Notes: generated from the sequence alone by a model not told the origin. A DNA stretch of 64,000 bases from Flavobacteriales bacterium UBA7666 (GCA_002483265.1 DLHO01000007.1:840-64839); one strand, 5' to 3'; positions 42,599 through 50,985 are shown, counted from the first letter of the stretch. A program made the numbers and translations.

Positions 42599-42628
42599 GG
42601 GTGATGCAGCAACAGCTGCCGGTCACCC
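42599..42628 (+). promoter_or_regulatory. Hairpin in the rpsH-rplF gap
   Basis: GGGTGA/TCACCC outer stem and GCAGC/GCTGC inner stem with an AACA tetraloop and small internal loop, ending 22 nt before the rplF ATG. Candidate regulatory or processing structure. Confidence 0.7.
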
Positions 42629-42650
42629 GTAATTCGTAACAAGTAAAACA

Positions 42651-43208
42651 ATGTCAAGGATAGGTAAATCCCCAGTAACATTCCCGAGTGGAGTTGAAGT
42701 AAAGGTGGACGGATCAGTTATCTCCGTAAAAGGATCTAAAGGTACATTGACACAGGAGTTTGATACAAACGCTGTTTCAATTGAGATCGAAGGTTCTGTA
42801 GTCACTTTAAGCCGCGCGTCTGATGCGCCTGATCATCGTTCTAAGCATGGTTTATACCGCGCTTTAATTCAGAACATGGTTGTTGGTGTATCCGAAGGGT
42901 ACAAAAAGGAATTAGAAGTAATCGGTGTAGGTTACCGTGCAACTGCAACAGGACAATCGTTGGAGTTAGCATTAGGTTATTCTCACCCGATTGTAATCGA
43001 ACTTCCTAAAGAAATTAAGGTATCTGCAGATACTCAAAAAGGTAAAGCTCCGGTAGTGACTCTTGAGTCATTCGACAAGCAACTTTTGGGCCAGGCTGCT
43101 GCCAAAATTCGTTCCCTTCGTAAACCAGAGCCGTATAAAGGAAAAGGTATTCGCTTCATGGGCGAAGAGATTAGAAGAAAAGCTGGTAAATCTGCAGGTA
43201 AAAAATAA
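42651..43208 (+). CDS. rplF: 50S ribosomal protein L6
   Basis: A 185-residue L6 near the sarcin-ricin loop (SRIGKSPVTFPSGV; the C-terminal signature PEPYKGKGIRFMGEEIRRKAG near 160-178). Confidence 0.99.
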   Translation: MSRIGKSPVTFPSGVEVKVDGSVISVKGSKGTLTQEFDTNAVSIEIEGSVVTLSRASDAPDHRSKHGLYRALIQNMVVGVSEGYKKELEVIGVGYRATATGQSLELALGYSHPIVIELPKEIKVSADTQKGKAPVVTLESFDKQLLGQAAAKIRSLRKPEPYKGKGIRFMGEEIRRKAGKSAGKK

Positions 43209-43219
43209 TTTTAGAAGTT

Positions 43220-43573
43220 ATGGCATTTAGTAAATTAAACAGAAGAGCAAAAATTAAGAGAAGAATCAGAAAGAAAATTTCTGGTACGACTTCAGTGCCT
43301 CGTCTTTCTGTATTTCGTTCAAACAAGCAAATCTATGCTCAGTTGATCGATGATACAAAAGGTGTAACATTGGCTGCTGCTTCTTCTTACAAAAACAAAG
43401 CTGCTGATAAGAAAAACAAATCTGATCAGGCAATGGTTGTAGGAAAAGAAATCGCTTCAAAAGCGGTGAAAGCTGGCGTAGAAACAGTTGTATTTGATCG
43501 TAACGGGTATTTATACCACGGTCGTGTTAAATCATTAGCTGATTCAGCTAGAGAAGGAGGACTTAAATTTTAA
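43220..43573 (+). CDS. rplR: 50S ribosomal protein L18
   Basis: A 117-residue L18, the 5S rRNA binder (RRAKIKRRIRKKISGTTSVPR; VFDRNGYLYHGRVKSLAD). Confidence 0.99.
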   Translation: MAFSKLNRRAKIKRRIRKKISGTTSVPRLSVFRSNKQIYAQLIDDTKGVTLAAASSYKNKAADKKNKSDQAMVVGKEIASKAVKAGVETVVFDRNGYLYHGRVKSLADSAREGGLKF

Positions 43574-43578
43574 TCATC

Positions 43579-44097
43579 ATGGCAGCAATTATAGGAAATA
43601 GAGTAAAAGCCTCTGATATAGAGCTTAAAGATAAATTGGTATCTGTGAACCGTGTGACTAAAGTAACAAAAGGTGGTCGTACATTCAGTTTCTCAGCTAT
43701 CGTAGTTGTTGGGGATGAAAATGGTATCGTAGGTCATGGTCTTGGTAAGGCAAAAGAAGTAACAGAAGCGATTACAAAAGGAATCGACGATGCGAAAAAG
43801 AACCTTATTAAAGTTCCGATCTTAAGAGGTACAGTTCCTCACGCTCAAAAAGGAAAATTCGGTGGAGCAGAAGTTTTATTGAAACCTGCTACAAATGGTA
43901 CAGGAGTTATCGCTGGTGGTGCGATGCGTGCAGTGTTAGAATCTGTAGGTGTTCACAACGTATTGGCAAAATCTCAAGGATCATCCAATCCACATAACGT
44001 TGTTAAAGCAACAATCAATGCATTGGCGTCTATGCGCGATGCAGCTGCTGTTGCACGTCAACGTGGAATTAGTATGGACAAAGTTTTTAACGGTTAA
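43579..44097 (+). CDS. rpsE: 30S ribosomal protein S5
   Basis: A 172-residue S5 involved in decoding fidelity. RVTKVTKGGRTFSFSAIVVVGD and GHGLGKAKEVTEAI form the double-stranded-RNA-binding-like domain. Five nucleotides after rplR. Confidence 0.99.
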   Translation: MAAIIGNRVKASDIELKDKLVSVNRVTKVTKGGRTFSFSAIVVVGDENGIVGHGLGKAKEVTEAITKGIDDAKKNLIKVPILRGTVPHAQKGKFGGAEVLLKPATNGTGVIAGGAMRAVLESVGVHNVLAKSQGSSNPHNVVKATINALASMRDAAAVARQRGISMDKVFNG

Positions 44098-44109
44098 TAA
44101 ATAAATAGT

Positions 44110-44286
44110 ATGGCAACGATTAAAATCAAACAAGTTCGCAGTGCTATCAAACGCCCGGCTCGTCAGAAAAGAACGATTCAAGCGTTAGGATTTAGCCGTT
44201 TGAACCAAGTAATTGAGAAAGAAGCAACTCCGCAAATCCTTGGCATGATCAAGAAGGTTGAGCATTTGGTACAAGTTGTAGATTAA
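44110..44286 (+). CDS. rpmD: 50S ribosomal protein L30
   Basis: A short 58-residue gene between rpsE and rplO, the usual place of L30. It begins MATIKIKQVRSAIKRPARQK and contains TIQALGFSRLNQVIEKEATP, matching the L30 pattern. Twelve nucleotides after rpsE and twenty before rplO. Confidence 0.97.
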   Translation: MATIKIKQVRSAIKRPARQKRTIQALGFSRLNQVIEKEATPQILGMIKKVEHLVQVVD

Positions 44287-44306
44287 TACTTTAAAACGAA
44301 TTATCC

Positions 44307-44753
44307 ATGAATTTAAATAATTTAACACCTGCGAAAGGATCCGTTCTATCTGATAAGAGAATCGGACGTGGACACGGTTCCGGTGGTGGTGGTACCGCTA
44401 CGCGCGGTCACAAAGGAGCGAAATCTCGTTCTGGTTATTCTAAGAAAATTGGATTCGAAGGGGGACAAATGCCGTTACAACGTCGTGTTCCTAAGTTCGG
44501 ATTCAAAAACATCAACAGAGTTGAATACAAAGCAATCAATTTAGATGCTATTCAATCGATAGTTGAACGTAAGAATATAACTGATATTACTATCGAAGTA
44601 CTACGTGAAAACGGTTTGGTATCTCGCAATGACCTAGTGAAAATCCTTGGTCGTGGAGAGCTTAAATCTAAAGTAACAGTAAGTGCTCACAAGTTTTCTT
44701 CTTCTGCAAAAGCAGGAATTGAAGCACAAGGTGGTAGTATTTCAGAAATCTAA
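44307..44753 (+). CDS. rplO: 50S ribosomal protein L15
   Basis: A 148-residue L15 with a Gly/Arg-rich N terminus (GRGHGSGGGGTATRGHKGAK) that threads the 23S core, and a folded C-terminal domain. Confidence 0.99.
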   Translation: MNLNNLTPAKGSVLSDKRIGRGHGSGGGGTATRGHKGAKSRSGYSKKIGFEGGQMPLQRRVPKFGFKNINRVEYKAINLDAIQSIVERKNITDITIEVLRENGLVSRNDLVKILGRGELKSKVTVSAHKFSSSAKAGIEAQGGSISEI

Positions 44754-44776
44754 TTAACTTTGCCGACATTTTTTTT

Positions 44777-46120
44777 ATGAAACGGTTTATACAAAACATA
44801 AAAAACATCTGGAAAGTAGAAGAGTTAAGAAAGCGTATCTTATTGACGCTTTTCTTAATTCTTGTATACCGTATCGGATCGTTTATCATGTTGCCCGGCG
44901 TGAATGCAGAAGCAGTACTTGCTAATGCATCCAGCAAAGGAGGCGACAACGTGCTTGAATCATTATTATCGATGTTCTCAGGAGGTGGATTTACTAACGT
45001 GTCAATTATGGCTCTTGGTATCATGCCTTACATTAGTGCTTCGATTATTATGCAATTATTGGGAATGGCTGTTCCAGCTGTTCAGAAAATGCAGAATGAA
45101 GGTGAATCAGGTAGAAAACAAATCAATACGTATACTCGTGTATTGACGATTATAATTTGTGCTGTTCAGGCACCAAGTTATATTTCATTGTATGCGGCTA
45201 GTATTAAAGGTGCGCTGCCTGCTGACCAAACCATGTTATGGTGGACAACAGCAGTGTCTTGTATGGTTGCCGGTTCAATGTTCGCTGTATGGTTAGGTGA
45301 ACGCATTACAGACAAGGGAATTGGGAATGGTATCTCTTTATTGATTACCGTAGGGATTTTGTCCCGTCTCCCATCTTCTTTCCTTGCTGAAATGGCTGCT
45401 AACAAAGATTTCCCACTTAAGATTGTTTTGGAGATCATCGTATTCATGCTTATTGTACTTGGAACGATCTTGATTGTTCAGGGTGTGCGTAAAGTTCCTT
45501 TAAACACGGCTAAACGTGTTGTTGGAGCCAGAGCTGTAGATGAGCAGGGAGCTAGAAACTATTTGCCTTTAAAAGTAAATGCTTCTGGTGTAATGCCAAT
45601 CATCTTCGCGCAAGCGATTATGACTATTCCGGTAATGATTTTCTCTCAACAAAAAGAAGGTGGTGTAATTCAATACGCTTTAGGAGATACACATGGTGTT
45701 CCTTATAACGCATTGTTAGCGCTTTTGATTATCGTATTTACATACTTCTACACTGCAATTATGATCAACCCGCGTAAAATGGCGGATGATTTAAAGCGTA
45801 GTGGAGGATTTATCCCTGGAGTTCGCCCCGGAGATGAGACTGCTGAGTATATTGACTCGTTGGTATCCCGTATTACTTTGCCTGGATCTATGTTCCTTGC
45901 TTTGATTGCGATTTTACCTTCAATAGCATATGCTTGTAACATTACTTCTGGTTTTGAGTACTTCTTCGGAGGAACTTCGTTGTTGATCATGGTAGGAGTA
46001 GTTTTGGATACCCTTCAACAAATCGAGTCTTATTTATTGAACCGCCATATGGATGGTTTAATGGAAGGATCTCGTGTTAGAGGAAGAAGAAGTATAAACG
46101 AAATGTCATCAGGTTTCTAG
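44777..46120 (+). CDS. secY: Protein translocase subunit SecY
   Basis: A 447-residue SecYEG channel subunit with about ten membrane helices. Conserved pieces include RIGSFIMLPGVN, GIMPYISASIIMQLL, ITDKGIGNGISLLI and the cytoplasmic loop GGFIPGVRPGDETAEYID. 23 nt after rplO. Neither adk nor map follows, only infA. Confidence 0.99.
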   Translation: MKRFIQNIKNIWKVEELRKRILLTLFLILVYRIGSFIMLPGVNAEAVLANASSKGGDNVLESLLSMFSGGGFTNVSIMALGIMPYISASIIMQLLGMAVPAVQKMQNEGESGRKQINTYTRVLTIIICAVQAPSYISLYAASIKGALPADQTMLWWTTAVSCMVAGSMFAVWLGERITDKGIGNGISLLITVGILSRLPSSFLAEMAANKDFPLKIVLEIIVFMLIVLGTILIVQGVRKVPLNTAKRVVGARAVDEQGARNYLPLKVNASGVMPIIFAQAIMTIPVMIFSQQKEGGVIQYALGDTHGVPYNALLALLIIVFTYFYTAIMINPRKMADDLKRSGGFIPGVRPGDETAEYIDSLVSRITLPGSMFLALIAILPSIAYACNITSGFEYFFGGTSLLIMVGVVLDTLQQIESYLLNRHMDGLMEGSRVRGRRSINEMSSGF

Positions 46121-46123
46121 ATT

Positions 46124-46342
46124 ATGGCTAAACAGGCATCTATAGAACAAGACGGAACGATCATCGAAGCATTGTCTAATGCAATGTTTCGTGTCGAATT
46201 AGAGAATGGACACGTCATTACGGCGCACATTTCAGGAAAAATGAGAATGTTTTACATTAAGATTTTACCTGGTGACCGAGTGAAAGTGGAAATGTCTCCA
46301 TATGATTTAACTAAAGGACGTATTTCTTTCCGCTACAAATAA
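46124..46342 (+). CDS. infA: Translation initiation factor IF-1
   Basis: A 72-residue OB-fold IF-1 that blocks the A site during initiation (KQASIEQDGTIIEALSNAMFR; LPGDRVKVEMSPYDLTKGRI). Three bases after secY. Confidence 0.99.
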   Translation: MAKQASIEQDGTIIEALSNAMFRVELENGHVITAHISGKMRMFYIKILPGDRVKVEMSPYDLTKGRISFRYK

Positions 46343-46377
46343 TTTGTAAGAAAGAACTCCGATAAAAAAAGCAAAAG

Positions 46378-46494
46378 ATGAAAGTAAGAGCTTCAGTAAA
46401 AAAACGATCTGTAGATTGCAAGATCGTTAAAAGAAAAGGAAGAGTTTACGTGATTAACAAGAAGAATCCTAAACTAAAACAAAGACAAGGGTAA
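46378..46494 (+). CDS. rpmJ: 50S ribosomal protein L36 (zinc-free type)
   Basis: A 38-residue gene between infA and rpsM: begins MKVRASVKKRSVDCKIV and ends KKNPKLKQRQG. Zinc-type L36 has a C-C-C-H set; here only one Cys (residue 14) remains, so no zinc site can form. The stop is two bases before rpsM. Confidence 0.97.
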   Translation: MKVRASVKKRSVDCKIVKRKGRVYVINKKNPKLKQRQG

Positions 46495-46496
46495 TT

Positions 46497-46871
46497 ATGG
46501 CACGTATCGCAGGTATAGATCTACCAAAAAACAAGAGAGGTGTAATCGGTTTGACGTACATCTTTGGAATTGGTCGTAGCACGGCTAAGAAAGTACTAGT
46601 TAATAATGGAATTGATGAAAACATCAAAGTGCAAGATTGGAATGACGATCAGATTGCTTTGATTCGTACATCTATTTCAGAGATTAAAACAGAAGGACAG
46701 TTGCGTTCTGAGATCCAGTTGAACATCAAACGTTTGATGGATATCGGATGTACTCGTGGAATTCGTCATCGTGCTGGTCTTCCATTGAGAGGTCAACGTA
46801 CGAAAAACAATTCTCGTACTAGAAAAGGTAGAAGAAAAACAGTTGCTAACAAGAAGAAAGCAACTAAATAA
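46497..46871 (+). CDS. rpsM: 30S ribosomal protein S13
   Basis: A 124-residue S13 of the 30S head that contacts the P-site tRNA (RIAGIDLPKNKRGVIGLTYI; RHRAGLPLRGQRTKNNSRTRKG). Confidence 0.99.
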   Translation: MARIAGIDLPKNKRGVIGLTYIFGIGRSTAKKVLVNNGIDENIKVQDWNDDQIALIRTSISEIKTEGQLRSEIQLNIKRLMDIGCTRGIRHRAGLPLRGQRTKNNSRTRKGRRKTVANKKKATK

Positions 46872-46880
46872 TAGTTAGAA

Positions 46881-47267
46881 ATGGCAAAAGCAAATCAAAA
46901 GAAGAAGAAACAAGTCAAAGTAGACGCAGCGGGTGAAGCGCATATTCAAGCTACCTTCAACAATGTGATTATTTCTTTGACAAACAACGCTGGTCAAGTT
47001 ATTTCTTGGTCATCGGCTGGAAAAATGGGCTTCAAAGGTTCTAAAAAGAACACTCCATATGCTGCACAAATTGCTGCTGAGGATGCATCTAAAGAAGCAC
47101 ATGACTTCGGATTACGTAGAGTGCGTGTTTTCGTGAAAGGACCAGGTGCTGGTCGTGAATCAGCAATTCGTGCAATTCACAATTTTGGTATCGAAGTAAT
47201 CGAGATCATTGATGTGACTCCACTTCCGCACAATGGTTGTCGTCCACCAAAAAGACGTCGCGTTTAA
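46881..47267 (+). CDS. rpsK: 30S ribosomal protein S11
   Basis: A 128-residue S11 of the platform (HIQATFNNVIISLTNNAGQVI; VTPLPHNGCRPPKRRRV). Followed by an 85-nt structured gap. Confidence 0.99.
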   Translation: MAKANQKKKKQVKVDAAGEAHIQATFNNVIISLTNNAGQVISWSSAGKMGFKGSKKNTPYAAQIAAEDASKEAHDFGLRRVRVFVKGPGAGRESAIRAIHNFGIEVIEIIDVTPLPHNGCRPPKRRRV

Positions 47268-47284
47268 TAATAGTAATTTAATCT

Positions 47285-47339
47285 AAAGGGGAAAAATTTG
47301 ATTATCGAAGGAAAAGCCTTAATTCATAATCCCCCTTTT
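47285..47339 (+). promoter_or_regulatory. Three-part hairpin in the rpsK-rpsD gap
   Basis: Nested stems AAAGGGG/CCCCTTT (47285-47291 with 47332-47338), GATTAT/ATAATC (47300-47305 with 47326-47331) and AAGG/CCTT (47308-47311 with 47317-47320). An 8-nt bulge lies on the 5' side. It ends 13 nt before rpsD, making it a candidate S4 leader element or a partial attenuator. Confidence 0.65.
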
Positions 47340-47352
47340 ATAGTTTTATAGT

Positions 47353-47964
47353 ATGGCAAGATATACAGGCCCAAAATCGAAAATTGCTCGTCGTTTCCGC
47401 GACCCAATTTTCGGTCCAGATAAATCTCTGGACAAAAGACAGTACGGACCGGGACAACACGGACCGAACAAACGCAGAGGAGGAAAGCAGTCTGAGTACG
47501 CTATCCAACTTGGTGAAAAACAAAAAGCGAAATACACTTACGGTATTTTGGAACGTCAATTCTCGAACTTGTTCAAGAAAGCGTCCCGAATGAAAGGTAT
47601 TACAGGTGAAGTATTGTTACAGTTGTGTGAATCACGCCTTGACAACACCGTATACCGTTTAGGAATTGCTCCTTCTCGTCGTGCTGCTCGTCAGTTAGTA
47701 ACTCACAAACACATCGTTGTGAATGGGGAAGTGGTAAACATTCCATCTTATACATTACGTATCGGTGATGTTGTTAGTGTTCGTGAAAAGTCAAAATCGT
47801 TGGAAGCAATTACTTCAGCTTTGACTGCATCAACTAACAAACGTTACGATTGGTTGGATTGGGATTCAGCTTCAAAATCTGGAAAGTTTTTGAGCATCCC
47901 TTCTCGTGATATGATCCCTGAGAATATCAAGGAACAACTAATCGTCGAATTATACTCTAAGTAA
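47353..47964 (+). CDS. rpsD: 30S ribosomal protein S4 (zinc-free type)
   Basis: A 203-residue S4, a primary 16S rRNA binder and, in several bacteria, a translational repressor. The S4 RNA-binding domain is RLDNTVYRLGIAPSRRAARQLV then HKHIVVNGEVVNIPSY. The N-terminal zinc cysteines of some S4 proteins are absent. Both flanking gaps are long and structured. Confidence 0.99.
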   Translation: MARYTGPKSKIARRFRDPIFGPDKSLDKRQYGPGQHGPNKRRGGKQSEYAIQLGEKQKAKYTYGILERQFSNLFKKASRMKGITGEVLLQLCESRLDNTVYRLGIAPSRRAARQLVTHKHIVVNGEVVNIPSYTLRIGDVVSVREKSKSLEAITSALTASTNKRYDWLDWDSASKSGKFLSIPSRDMIPENIKEQLIVELYSK

Positions 47965-47972
47965 TAAATCAT

Positions 47973-48040
47973 ATTGAATCACAGCTAAAGGGTCTGATTG
48001 ACTTTCTTCAATCTTTCAGACCGCGCAACTGTGAAACAAT
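47973..48040 (+). promoter_or_regulatory. Stacked hairpin in the rpsD-rpoA gap
   Basis: Stems from outside in: ATTG/CAAT, TCACAG/CTGTGA (47979-47984 with 48029-48034), GGTCT/AGACC (47991-47995 with 48018-48022) and GATTGA/TCAATC (47996-48001 with 48008-48013, loop CTTTCT). Total 21 bp. No T tract. Candidate regulatory RNA for the alpha operon part. Confidence 0.75.
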
Positions 48041-48058
48041 TAAAAAGAAGAATAACAA

Positions 48059-49051
48059 ATGGCAATTTTAGATTTTCAAAAACCTGACAAGGTAATTATG
48101 ATCCAGTCGGACGAGCGTAAAGGACAATTTGAGTTCCGCCCGCTTGAGCCAGGATATGGGATCACTGTAGGAAACGCATTGCGTCGTATCTTACTTTCTT
48201 CATTGGAAGGTTATGCTATTTCTTCAGTGCGTATCGAGGGTGTAGACCACGAGTTCGCAACGTTGAAAGGTGTGGTTGAAGACGTTACTGAAATCGTATT
48301 GAACTTGAAACAAGTTCGCTTCAAACAACAAATCGAAGGAACGGATAATGAAACAGTTGTTGTTTCTATTTCAGGACAAGATAAATTGACTGCAGGTGAT
48401 TTAGGTAAATTCACATCTGGATTTCAGGTGTTGAACCCGGATTTGGTGATTTGTAACATGGAAAGCTCTGTTAAATTAGAGATGGAATTGACAATCATTA
48501 AAGGACGTGGTTACCTTCCTGCTGAGGAAAACAAAACAGGTAACTCACCGTTTGGAACGATTTTTATCGATTCAATTTTCACTCCGGTTGTAAATGTGAA
48601 ATTCACAGTTGAAAACTACCGTGTAGAGCAAAAAACGGATTACGAGAAATTGGTTTTGGAATTGACCACTGATGGTTCAATTCATCCGAAAGATGCTTTG
48701 AAAGAAGCAGCTAAAATCTTGATCCATCACTTCATGTTGTTCTCAGATGAGCGTATCACTTTAGATAGTGAAGTGAAATCTGAAACAGAAGAGTTTGATG
48801 AGACATCTTTGCATATGCGTCAATTGTTGAAAACAAAATTAGTAGATATGGACCTTTCAGTTCGTGCTCTTAATTGTTTGAAAGCAGCAGACGTTGAAAC
48901 ATTGGGGGATCTTGTTTCTTACAACAAGAATGACTTATTGAAGTTCCGTAATTTCGGTAAAAAATCCTTAACTGAGTTGGAAGACTTAGTAGATTCAAAA
49001 GGATTGAACTTCGGTATGAATGTAGCTAAATACAAATTAGATAAAGACTAG
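48059..49051 (+). CDS. rpoA: DNA-directed RNA polymerase alpha subunit
   Basis: A 330-residue alpha subunit. The N-terminal assembly domain (1-235; PLEPGYGITVGNALRRILLSS) and the C-terminal DNA-binding domain (about 255-330; LSVRALNCLKAADVETLGDLV; LLKFRNFGKKSLTELEDLV) are both intact. Separated by structured gaps from rpsD and rplQ. Confidence 0.99.
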   Translation: MAILDFQKPDKVIMIQSDERKGQFEFRPLEPGYGITVGNALRRILLSSLEGYAISSVRIEGVDHEFATLKGVVEDVTEIVLNLKQVRFKQQIEGTDNETVVVSISGQDKLTAGDLGKFTSGFQVLNPDLVICNMESSVKLEMELTIIKGRGYLPAEENKTGNSPFGTIFIDSIFTPVVNVKFTVENYRVEQKTDYEKLVLELTTDGSIHPKDALKEAAKILIHHFMLFSDERITLDSEVKSETEEFDETSLHMRQLLKTKLVDMDLSVRALNCLKAADVETLGDLVSYNKNDLLKFRNFGKKSLTELEDLVDSKGLNFGMNVAKYKLDKD

Positions 49052-49075
49052 TATCGCAAATTAAAATTAATAATG

Positions 49076-49131
49076 TCGTAATAGGTGGCTGAGACGAGGC
49101 GATAACAGTCCTAGCTAACCGTTACTTACGA
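49076..49131 (+). promoter_or_regulatory. Possible folded element in the rpoA-rplQ gap
   Basis: TCGTAA (49076-49081) can pair with TTACGA (49126-49131); GGT and GCT (49084-49090) with AGC and ACC (49113-49120), with bulges. The inner part is ambiguous. It ends 11 nt before rplQ. Weaker than the other operon hairpins. Confidence 0.4.
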
Positions 49132-49142
49132 AATTCAAAGTT

Positions 49143-49742
49143 ATGAGACACGGAAAAAAACACAACCATCTCGGTAGAAAAACAGCTCACAGACACGCAA
49201 TGTTGTCTAACATGGCTTGTTCATTAATCGAGCACAAAAGAATTTCTACAACAATCGCTAAAGCAAAAGCTTTACGTGTATACGTAGAACCGATTTTAAC
49301 AAAATCAAAAGACGATACAACTCACAACCGTCGTACAACTTTCTCTTACTTGAAAAGTAAAGAAGCGGTGACTGAATTGTTCCGTACAATTGCTCCGAAA
49401 ATTGCTGATCGTCCAGGGGGATACACTCGTATCATCCGTACAGGTTACCGTTTAGGAGATAACGCGGAAATGTGTTTGATCGAGTTGGTTGATTTCAACG
49501 AAGTTTACACTTCTGGTGAGAAGAAAACAACAACACGTCGTTCTCGTCGTGGTGGATCAACTGCAACTAAGAAAACTGATGCGGCTCCTGCTGCAGAGGT
49601 TGCTGAAGAAGCAGTGGTTGTAGAAGAAACTCCGGTAGCGGAAGTTGTTGAAGAAGTGAAAACAGAAGAAGTTGCTCCAGAGGCAGCAGCTCCAACTGAA
49701 GAAGCAGATTCAACTGAAGAAGAAAAAAAGGATGAAGAGTAA
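49143..49742 (+). CDS. rplQ: 50S ribosomal protein L17 with acidic tail
   Basis: A 199-residue L17. The L17 core (1-125; MRHGKKHNHLGRKTAHRHAML) is normal. A further 70 residues form a basic linker (KKTTTRRSRRGG) then an Ala/Glu/Val-rich acidic tail ending EEEKKDEE, absent from the 127-residue E. coli protein. Last gene of the cluster, followed by a terminator. Confidence 0.98.
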   Translation: MRHGKKHNHLGRKTAHRHAMLSNMACSLIEHKRISTTIAKAKALRVYVEPILTKSKDDTTHNRRTTFSYLKSKEAVTELFRTIAPKIADRPGGYTRIIRTGYRLGDNAEMCLIELVDFNEVYTSGEKKTTTRRSRRGGSTATKKTDAAPAAEVAEEAVVVEETPVAEVVEEVKTEEVAPEAAAPTEEADSTEEEKKDEE

Positions 49743-49766
49743 GATTTTTTATCTCTTAAAATAAAG

Positions 49767-49802
49767 AAAAGGGTATCCATTTATTAACGGATGCCCTTTT
49801 TT
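49767..49802 (+). terminator. Terminator of the ribosomal cluster
   Basis: AAAAGGGTATCC pairs with GGATGCCCTTTT (one T-G pair) around ATTTATTAAC, running into six T residues, 24 nt after rplQ. Confidence 0.9.
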
Positions 49803-49815
49803 ATGAACTATACTT

Positions 49816-49844
49816 TTGAAGTTGAAATAGAAATTCTAATTTTG
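49816..49844 (+). promoter_or_regulatory. carA promoter, TTG-N18-TAATTTTG
   Basis: -33 TTG at 49816-49818 and -7 box TAATTTTG at 49837-49844, 17 nt before the carA ATG. Confidence 0.65.
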
Positions 49845-49861
49845 CAAAAACATTTTAGTAT

Positions 49862-50965
49862 ATGGAAGAACGCAAGCCTGCGCTCCTGGTCCTAGAAGAC
49901 GGAACAGTATTTTATGGCAAAGCAACCGGAAAGATTGGTACAACAACCGGAGAAATTGCCTTTAACACGGGAATGACCGGTTATCAAGAAGTATTTACTG
50001 ATCCTTCTTATTATGGGCAAATACTAGTTATGACGACGTCCCACATTGGTAATTACGGTGTAAATCCGCTAGAGGTTGAGTCCGAATCGGTGAAAATCGC
50101 AGGATTGGTTACCAAAAAATTTGCTAACAACTTCTCAAGAGCTTCGGGAGTATCCAATCTGCAAGATTACTTGATCGATAATGACAAAGTAGGGATTACA
50201 GATATTGATACACGATCTTTGGTTCGTCACATTCGTCATAAAGGTGCAATGAATGCCATTATTTCTTCTGAGATTTTGGATGAGAAAGCACTTCAGAAAC
50301 AAGTAAAGGAAGTTCCATCAATGGATGGCTTGGAATTGTCTTCAAAAGTAGCTACAAAGACTGCTTATGAAGTCGGTGATTCGAATAGCTCTTTACGGGT
50401 TGCTTTGCTTGACTTTGGTGTGAAAAAGAATATTGTACGCTGTCTGACTGATAGAGGTTGTTTGGTAAAAGTATTCCCAATGGATGCTTCGATGGAAGAG
50501 TTGAAAGCATTTAAACCGGATGGATACCTTTTATCAAATGGTCCAGGAGATCCATCGGCAATGCCAAATGAGATCGCTCTTGTAAAAGAATTGGTAGAAG
50601 TCGGAACTCCAATATTTGGAATTTGCCTTGGACATCAGATCTTAGGTTTAAGCCAAGGATTGAAAACTGAGAAGATGTTCAACGGACATCGTGGAATCAA
50701 TCATCCGGTAATGAACTTAATAACCGGAAAAGGAGAGATTACTTCACAAAATCACGGATTTGTAATAGCGAAAGAAAGTGTTCAGTCAAATCCTCGCATT
50801 AAGGTTACTCACGAACACTTGAATGATCAAACAATTGCAGGTATTATGTTGACGGATAAACCTGTTTTTTCGGTACAATACCATCCGGAAGCATCTGCCG
50901 GACCACATGATTCCCGATATTTATTCGATCAATTTATTTCCAATATGAAACTAGCGAAGCACTGA
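49862..50965 (+). CDS. carA: Carbamoyl-phosphate synthase small subunit
   Basis: A 367-residue glutaminase subunit feeding ammonia to CarB for arginine and pyrimidine synthesis. The class I amidotransferase nucleophile is predicted at Cys255 (FGICLGHQILG); QYHPEASAGPHDS supplies the His/Glu partners. The N-terminal domain begins KPALLVLEDGTVFYG. carB is not in the window. 20 nt before eno, so probably an operon. Confidence 0.98.
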   Translation: MEERKPALLVLEDGTVFYGKATGKIGTTTGEIAFNTGMTGYQEVFTDPSYYGQILVMTTSHIGNYGVNPLEVESESVKIAGLVTKKFANNFSRASGVSNLQDYLIDNDKVGITDIDTRSLVRHIRHKGAMNAIISSEILDEKALQKQVKEVPSMDGLELSSKVATKTAYEVGDSNSSLRVALLDFGVKKNIVRCLTDRGCLVKVFPMDASMEELKAFKPDGYLLSNGPGDPSAMPNEIALVKELVEVGTPIFGICLGHQILGLSQGLKTEKMFNGHRGINHPVMNLITGKGEITSQNHGFVIAKESVQSNPRIKVTHEHLNDQTIAGIMLTDKPVFSVQYHPEASAGPHDSRYLFDQFISNMKLAKH

Positions 50966-50985
50966 GCTTCTAAATAAATCAACAC

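Noticed and set aside
49081..49131. Possible tRNA-like or small RNA gene before rplQ
   Set aside because: It folds weakly and has no T-loop (TTCRANYC) or acceptor stem; treated only as a possible mRNA structure.
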